Under the pieces are notes generated by a model. It was not told the DNA's origin. It worked only from the letters and a program-made list of their open reading frames with translations, and searched no databases. The position numbers and the translations under genes are program-made. Below are positions 22,242 through 26,077 of a DNA stretch of 26,077 nt, in pieces. Position 1 is the first letter of the stretch. Each line of letters starts with the position of its first letter. Origin of the DNA: a virus. The DNA lies in IMG/VR virus record IMGVR_UViG_3300049489_001254, positions 1-26,077 of that record; one strand, written 5' to 3'.

Positions 22242-22279
22242 AAGCCAAAAGAAAAACCCTTTCTTTTTTGGCTTTTTTT
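22242..22279 (+). terminator. hairpin made of two head-to-head T-rich motif copies
   Basis: AAGCCAAAAGAAA (22242-22254) pairs with TTTCTTTTTTGGCTT (22260-22274) over about 13 base pairs with two extra T, around the loop AACCC, and is followed by T5. It resembles a terminator, but the stem is mostly A/T with only GCC/GGC at the base. The left arm is the only clear intergenic copy in reverse orientation. Confidence 0.55.
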
Positions 22280-22280
22280 A
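22260..22280 (+). repeat. T-rich GGC motif, intergenic copy
   Basis: T3-C-T6-GGC-T7-A, preceded by CCC, between the small beta protein and the fibre-like genes. Confidence 0.85.
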
Positions 22281-22289
22281 TGAGGGATT

Positions 22290-22874
22290 ATGACAAGTTC
22301 ATCGGGGTTTGTAGGCCCACTTAATAAATATATTGCAGCAGCCAGAGAAAGACGAACAAAAGCGCCCGATTCTACTGTCCCTCCTAATTTACTTGGAGAC
22401 CAAATTGTTGTACAAGGCTCTGCTACACCCTCCGATGACGGAATATGGATTTGCTACGGAGGCAACGCCATCTCGGGCAACTGGCAGTGGCAACAGATAG
22501 CTCCCATCACTTCCAGTTCTAGTGGAACAGGACTCACATGGCAGGCCATATCAACCAGTACAGCCTTAGCCATCAATAACGGCTATAGCGCTACCAACAC
22601 CAGTGGTGTCATTACGCTTACCCTTCCTACAACTAGCGCCCTTGGCAGCCTTATAGAGGTGGTTGGTAGTATTGGCTGCTCAGGGTTTATTATACAGGCA
22701 GGCTCTGCCCAGCAGTTTATTGTTCCCAATGTAACCACTTCCCTAGGCGGTCAAGTTACCACGGTAAATGCAGGCGTTACAGGAACCGCATCAGGGCTAA
22801 CCGTTACCCTATTGTGCACACAGGCAGACACCTACTGGTCTGTTAATTCTTCTCAAAATATAGGAGTATCCTAA
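22290..22874 (+). CDS. tail-fibre-like beta protein, 194 aa
   Basis: GAGGG lies three bases before the ATG. The N-terminus (SSGFVGPLNKYIAAARERRT) is a helical anchor. The middle has SDDGIWICYGGNAISGNWQW. The C-terminal 100 residues (NNGYSATNTSGVITLTLPTT, then GSLIEVVGSIGCSGFIIQAG) form the repeat common to phage and bacterial fibre proteins, of a beta-strand Val/Ile pattern ending in a Gln-rich turn. The next protein shares this module. A role in receptor binding or fibre shaft is inferred. Confidence 0.65.
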   Translation: MTSSSGFVGPLNKYIAAARERRTKAPDSTVPPNLLGDQIVVQGSATPSDDGIWICYGGNAISGNWQWQQIAPITSSSSGTGLTWQAISTSTALAINNGYSATNTSGVITLTLPTTSALGSLIEVVGSIGCSGFIIQAGSAQQFIVPNVTTSLGGQVTTVNAGVTGTASGLTVTLLCTQADTYWSVNSSQNIGVS

Positions 22875-23419
22875 TGTCTTTAATTCAATATGGCAATGGC
22901 CCATTGTCATCCTCCAATGCAGACCAATTACAGGTGGTCAACGGTTCTACTGGAGCTGTCACCAACCTCGTAGCCAACTTCGTATCAGGACAAACACAAG
23001 TATTGACCGTTGGCGCAGGCAACACCCTAGCTCTGACACAACTTACCTTTTCTGGCTTTCCTGTCAATGCTATTACAGGCGCCACAGGCACGTTGGTTGC
23101 AAACCAAATTAACTACATAGAAGGTACAGGCACCGTTACCTTAACGATGCCTACGTCAGCCAACTTTGTTGCAGGTCAAGTGCTTTGGGTGATTGTTGCA
23201 ACAGCGACCACGGTCATTATTAACGCAACAACCGACCAGCAGTTTGCTGCCCCTGGTGTTGCTGGTTCAGGCTCTTTAAGTACATCGACGATTTCTACGG
23301 GAAACATCACTTCTACGGTGCCTGGTCTTATTATGCAGTTGTTCCAGATGCCGCCCATCACGCCACAAACTGTAGGATACACCTTCGTACAAGCTACGGC
23401 AAACGTGCAACTTAACTAA
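22874..23419 (+). CDS. tail-fibre-like beta protein, 181 aa
   Basis: The start overlaps the previous stop (TAATG). It begins MSLIQYGNGPLSSSNADQLQ. Residues about 75-140 (NYIEGTGTVTLTMPTSANFV, then TTVIINATTDQQFAAPG) match the C-terminal module of the preceding protein, so the two are related by duplication. It is Thr/Val/Ala-rich with no charged catalytic site. It is probably a fibre subunit. The stop is 13 bases from the next gene. Confidence 0.65.
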   Translation: MSLIQYGNGPLSSSNADQLQVVNGSTGAVTNLVANFVSGQTQVLTVGAGNTLALTQLTFSGFPVNAITGATGTLVANQINYIEGTGTVTLTMPTSANFVAGQVLWVIVATATTVIINATTDQQFAAPGVAGSGSLSTSTISTGNITSTVPGLIMQLFQMPPITPQTVGYTFVQATANVQLN

Positions 23420-23432
23420 TTAGGAGTTTTGT

Positions 23433-25841
23433 ATGGGCAATAATTACACTGGCGGCTTTTCTACAAACAGCAATGGGTATTTGGCCATACAAAACGGCGA
23501 CGTCTACACCACTACGGTTAGCAACCCTTCGGGGGGATCAGGTGGAAGCCCTGTCAATTTTCAACAAGGCTCGCTTGCGTCTAACGTAGCGATTAATACG
23601 GCGTTCACCTCTAATACAGCGCCATTAAGCGCCATGCAGTCTGTATCGACCGTTTCTATTACGCCTACCTCAGCTAATTCTCAGATATATGTCTGCTGCA
23701 CATTCCCTCAACAAAGCGCAGCCACAACCAATTTACAGGCAACGGTAGCTCTCTATTCTTCTTTAAATACCACAACGCCATTGAACATCACAACCGATGG
23801 TAATGGAACAATGTCTACTGCTGCCCCCAATAACAATAGTACAACCATTATAGATGCTATTGTGCCTTCTTCAGGAACAAGCAGCGCCATAACCTTTACA
23901 GCAGCAGCAGCCTATAGAAGCTCCCCTTACAACATTCTTTCTTCTGGCTTTTATCTTTATGCGTGGGAAGTGTTACCAAACACCCCTGGGGTAGCACAAG
24001 TAGCCTCAACCAATTTGGCTACTGGAGGCAATATTAATGCGCTCTTTACTGGAAGCTCTACAACAACTTATTCCCAAACAACGTCTTTAGGAACGCCCTA
24101 CACCTTTCAAAAAAATTACAGCGATACGAGTTTACTCATACGAACGAATGTGTGTGCCACCAACTTTTCTACGACCCAAAACTGCTTTTTTGCGATGTTC
24201 CTTTTCATTAGTGCTGGATCTTCCTTGTCCTCTTCTCAAACATTTTTTGGAAATATAGCTGAAGCTTCTAACGCTTATGGAACAATTCAAGTTCCACAAC
24301 AATACTCTAACGTTGGTTATCAATGGGTTGTTCCCGCCTCCTATTTTAACAATAGTACAGGAACTTACACATTAGCCTTTGGTGGTCAATGTCAAACATC
24401 TACTACCAACTGGAAGGTGGATAATACACCTCTAGTTACTATACAGGAAGTATCCGAAGCTAGTTATAGCGGCGTTATAGATTTAAGTACTGGCAACGTA
24501 TCTGGAACGGTTCCTTCCTTTTCTTCTACGATTCCTACCTATAATGCGGCTAACCAAATAGGTACGTATCTGTTAGCGAACAAGGCGACAGGATCCACAC
24601 AATTAGTTGAAGTAACCGCTACCAGCAATGCCGCTACCAACAATGTCGAAGAGGCCACACTTCTTGCGTTTTATGATAGTAATGTGACAGGAGCAGCCCC
24701 TATAGCTAATTTAATTGTCAGTGCTGCCACTTCTGGACCTGGGCAAGATTATAACGTACAGACAAGTAGCTTGACGTTTCCTGTTCCGTCTACAGGTGCA
24801 AACACCACTATTACCCTGTATGCATGTGCTGTATCACAAATAACAGGATATGTAGCCAATAGTGCTGGTATCTTTGCTGCTATTACAAGCCAAGAGCTAC
24901 TACCAGCTGCTACAGGAGCCGCAGGTGTAACCACCGTTTCCCCTCAAATTGGCTCCTATCTCACGGCAACCCCTACTACAGGCGACGTTGTTTTAAACAC
25001 CACACGAGCGACGCCTTTAAATGCAGGCCTTATTGCAACCCCTGGCACTATTGCTGCCAATCAGCTAGTACAGATGCAATCTACGGGAGCTGTAGGCGCT
25101 AACTTGACCAGTACGGATGCTTCAGTTGTCATTACCCCCGCATCTGGATCTATTGACCTCAGCTCTCCTTTAAATCTAGCGGTCACCCCCTCTACCACCT
25201 ATTTGCCTACACGTAGTAATAACCTGCAGATTAGCTCTACATCCCCTTCGTGGACAGCTGCTTACCTAACCAACGGCGTTTCTTCCTCCTCACTCCTCAA
25301 CATCTACGACCAGAGCGCTTCCTTTAACCAAGCACTGACGGCTACCTCTTCGCAATTAAACCTCGATGGATGGGTACGTTTTACCGTCACTACGGCGTTA
25401 TCGCCTTCTACCAACACCACTGTTACCCCTCAATGGATTCTCGCCCTACAGCCGTCGCCTGTTACGCAGTATCAATCCAAAATTATAGATATCATCGTTA
25501 CTCCTGTATTGCTGAATGCTGGCGCAACACAAGCACAGGCGTTTACGCTCAACAGTTACTATAGCGCCACGCTAGGGGTCAACGTTACGTCACTCACTGC
25601 CTCGCCTACGTTCACAGCCATGAACGTTTTTCCTTTGGCTTTTAACATCAACGGACAGACAGCTACCCCTACCGTAAATGACACCCCGCCATGGCTCGTT
25701 GCGGCCATTGTCCCCTTTAGCTCCAGCCCCTCTGGCTTATATACCGCTGGATCGGTACTAGTGATTTCTGCTCAGTGGCTACTATCAGCATCCGCAGGAT
25801 TGCAGGTGGCCTTTAACGTCGCTATGCGCACCCAATTTTGA
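23433..25841 (+). CDS. large fibre or spike-like protein with repeated beta domains, 802 aa
   Basis: The ATG has TAGGAG six bases upstream. After a Gly/Ser linker (about 30-45) the chain is a series of Thr/Ser-rich domains of about 150 residues. Two of them share an order of elements: ATVALYSS ... GFYLYAWEVLP near 100-187, and TLLAFYDS ... LYACAVSQI near 410-470. These echo the FYVCAY-type strand of the proteins at 3752-5699. The C-terminal domain (LDGWVRFTVTTALS, then PQWILALQPS) differs. A trimeric host-binding fibre is the likely role. A weak T-rich motif lies in codons for VFPLAF. No chaperone or autocleavage motif is seen. Confidence 0.65.
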   Translation: MGNNYTGGFSTNSNGYLAIQNGDVYTTTVSNPSGGSGGSPVNFQQGSLASNVAINTAFTSNTAPLSAMQSVSTVSITPTSANSQIYVCCTFPQQSAATTNLQATVALYSSLNTTTPLNITTDGNGTMSTAAPNNNSTTIIDAIVPSSGTSSAITFTAAAAYRSSPYNILSSGFYLYAWEVLPNTPGVAQVASTNLATGGNINALFTGSSTTTYSQTTSLGTPYTFQKNYSDTSLLIRTNVCATNFSTTQNCFFAMFLFISAGSSLSSSQTFFGNIAEASNAYGTIQVPQQYSNVGYQWVVPASYFNNSTGTYTLAFGGQCQTSTTNWKVDNTPLVTIQEVSEASYSGVIDLSTGNVSGTVPSFSSTIPTYNAANQIGTYLLANKATGSTQLVEVTATSNAATNNVEEATLLAFYDSNVTGAAPIANLIVSAATSGPGQDYNVQTSSLTFPVPSTGANTTITLYACAVSQITGYVANSAGIFAAITSQELLPAATGAAGVTTVSPQIGSYLTATPTTGDVVLNTTRATPLNAGLIATPGTIAANQLVQMQSTGAVGANLTSTDASVVITPASGSIDLSSPLNLAVTPSTTYLPTRSNNLQISSTSPSWTAAYLTNGVSSSSLLNIYDQSASFNQALTATSSQLNLDGWVRFTVTTALSPSTNTTVTPQWILALQPSPVTQYQSKIIDIIVTPVLLNAGATQAQAFTLNSYYSATLGVNVTSLTASPTFTAMNVFPLAFNINGQTATPTVNDTPPWLVAAIVPFSSSPSGLYTAGSVLVISAQWLLSASAGLQVAFNVAMRTQF
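25627..25646 (+). repeat. T-rich GGC motif, degenerate copy in a fibre gene
   Basis: T5-CC-T3-GGC-T4-AAC, encoding VFPLAF. Confidence 0.45.
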
Positions 25842-25847
25842 GGCTTT

Positions 25848-26077
25848 ATGAATGTCAACGGTTTACCTGTCATCTGGACTACTCCCTTCACCCCGACAAT
25901 CGTGTTTGGTACCACCCCTGGCACTATCACCTACACAACACAAACGGGGAGCATTCGGTATATAGGTATTGATTACAATTCGTCTACAAAGCAGCCTATT
26001 ACCACCTACACCGTCGTTGTTTCTGTAACGATCGTCTTCACTTTTACAGGCTCTACAGGAGCTGTTTCTATTTGGAA
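25848..26077 (+). CDS. start of another beta-rich virion protein (cut by the window end)
   Basis: The ATG at 25848 has GAGG four bases before it, at the stop of the previous gene. The frame stays open for 230 bases to the end of the window. The visible part begins MNVNGLPVIWTTPFTPTIVF and is Thr/Val/Ile/Tyr-rich with a beta-strand pattern, like the fibre genes before it. The protein is truncated here, so length and function cannot be judged. Confidence 0.65.
   Translation, partial: MNVNGLPVIWTTPFTPTIVFGTTPGTITYTTQTGSIRYIGIDYNSSTKQPITTYTVVVSVTIVFTFTGSTGAVSIW

Noticed and set aside
215-25646. T-rich motif as a -35 promoter element (TTGGCT)
   Set aside because: Only the copy at 2841 has a TATAAT at 17 bases. 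The others have none at the needed distance, and several are deep inside genes.
215-25646. T-rich motif as a CRISPR repeat or a classical insertion element
   Set aside because: Copies are not regularly spaced, have no spacers, terminal inverted repeats or target duplications, and no transposase is present.
1-26077. tRNA, rRNA or integration (att) sites
   Set aside because: No cloverleaf with a T-loop signature, no rRNA-like segment and no integrase gene were seen. A tool-based scan could still find a divergent tRNA.

Overview
The window is about 26 kb of a tailed bacteriophage, or a very recent prophage of one, with moderately AT-rich DNA, tightly packed genes, bacterial Shine-Dalgarno sites and frequent GTG/TTG starts. 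It contains a large terminase, scaffold, major capsid protein, head-tail adaptor, tail nozzle and a P22-like portal with a long helical C-terminal tail. No tape measure, tail tube or sheath gene is visible, so the particle is most likely short-tailed (podovirus-like). The host cannot be named from this sequence. No integrase, polymerase or lysis gene lies in the window.

Layout. (1) 1-487 is non-coding control DNA: a cluster of TGAACA/TGTTCA repeats with iteron-like and interleaved inverted copies, then G-tracts, a TGTGAT operator-like palindrome and a strong sigma70 promoter. (2) 488-2689 holds four small unrecognised genes read rightward. (3) 2690-3082 is a 393-bp gap with several terminator hairpins and two promoter-like sites, one of which could make a small RNA. 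(4) 3083-3667 is one more orphan gene. (5) 3752-5699 holds three translationally coupled, Ser/Thr-rich beta proteins that look like surface or fibre paralogues. (6) 8951-5736 is a leftward three-gene operon resembling P22-type ejection (internal virion) proteins. (7) 9025-10326 is the large terminase. (8) 10431-11260 is a small island with a winged-helix-like protein and a convergent orphan gene that share a TTAA stop overlap. (9) From 11360 to the end runs one long rightward structural operon: scaffold, capsid, a virion protein with an FCCH-like repeat, an unknown, the head-tail adaptor, a fibre-like protein, the nozzle, a small tail protein, the portal, two small proteins and a run of fibre-like proteins.

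The most unusual feature is a roughly 20-bp T-rich motif, consensus CTTTTCTTTTTTGGCTTTTC, present at least 16 times (plus weaker copies). It lies in most intergenic gaps of any length and also inside genes. Nearly all copies point the same way along the genome whichever strand is coding, and inside genes they are read in different frames. This points to a polar DNA- or RNA-level signal rather than a protein motif. Some copies form the U-tract of terminator hairpins, and one pair sits head to head and makes a hairpin by itself. I do not recognise the motif as a described element.
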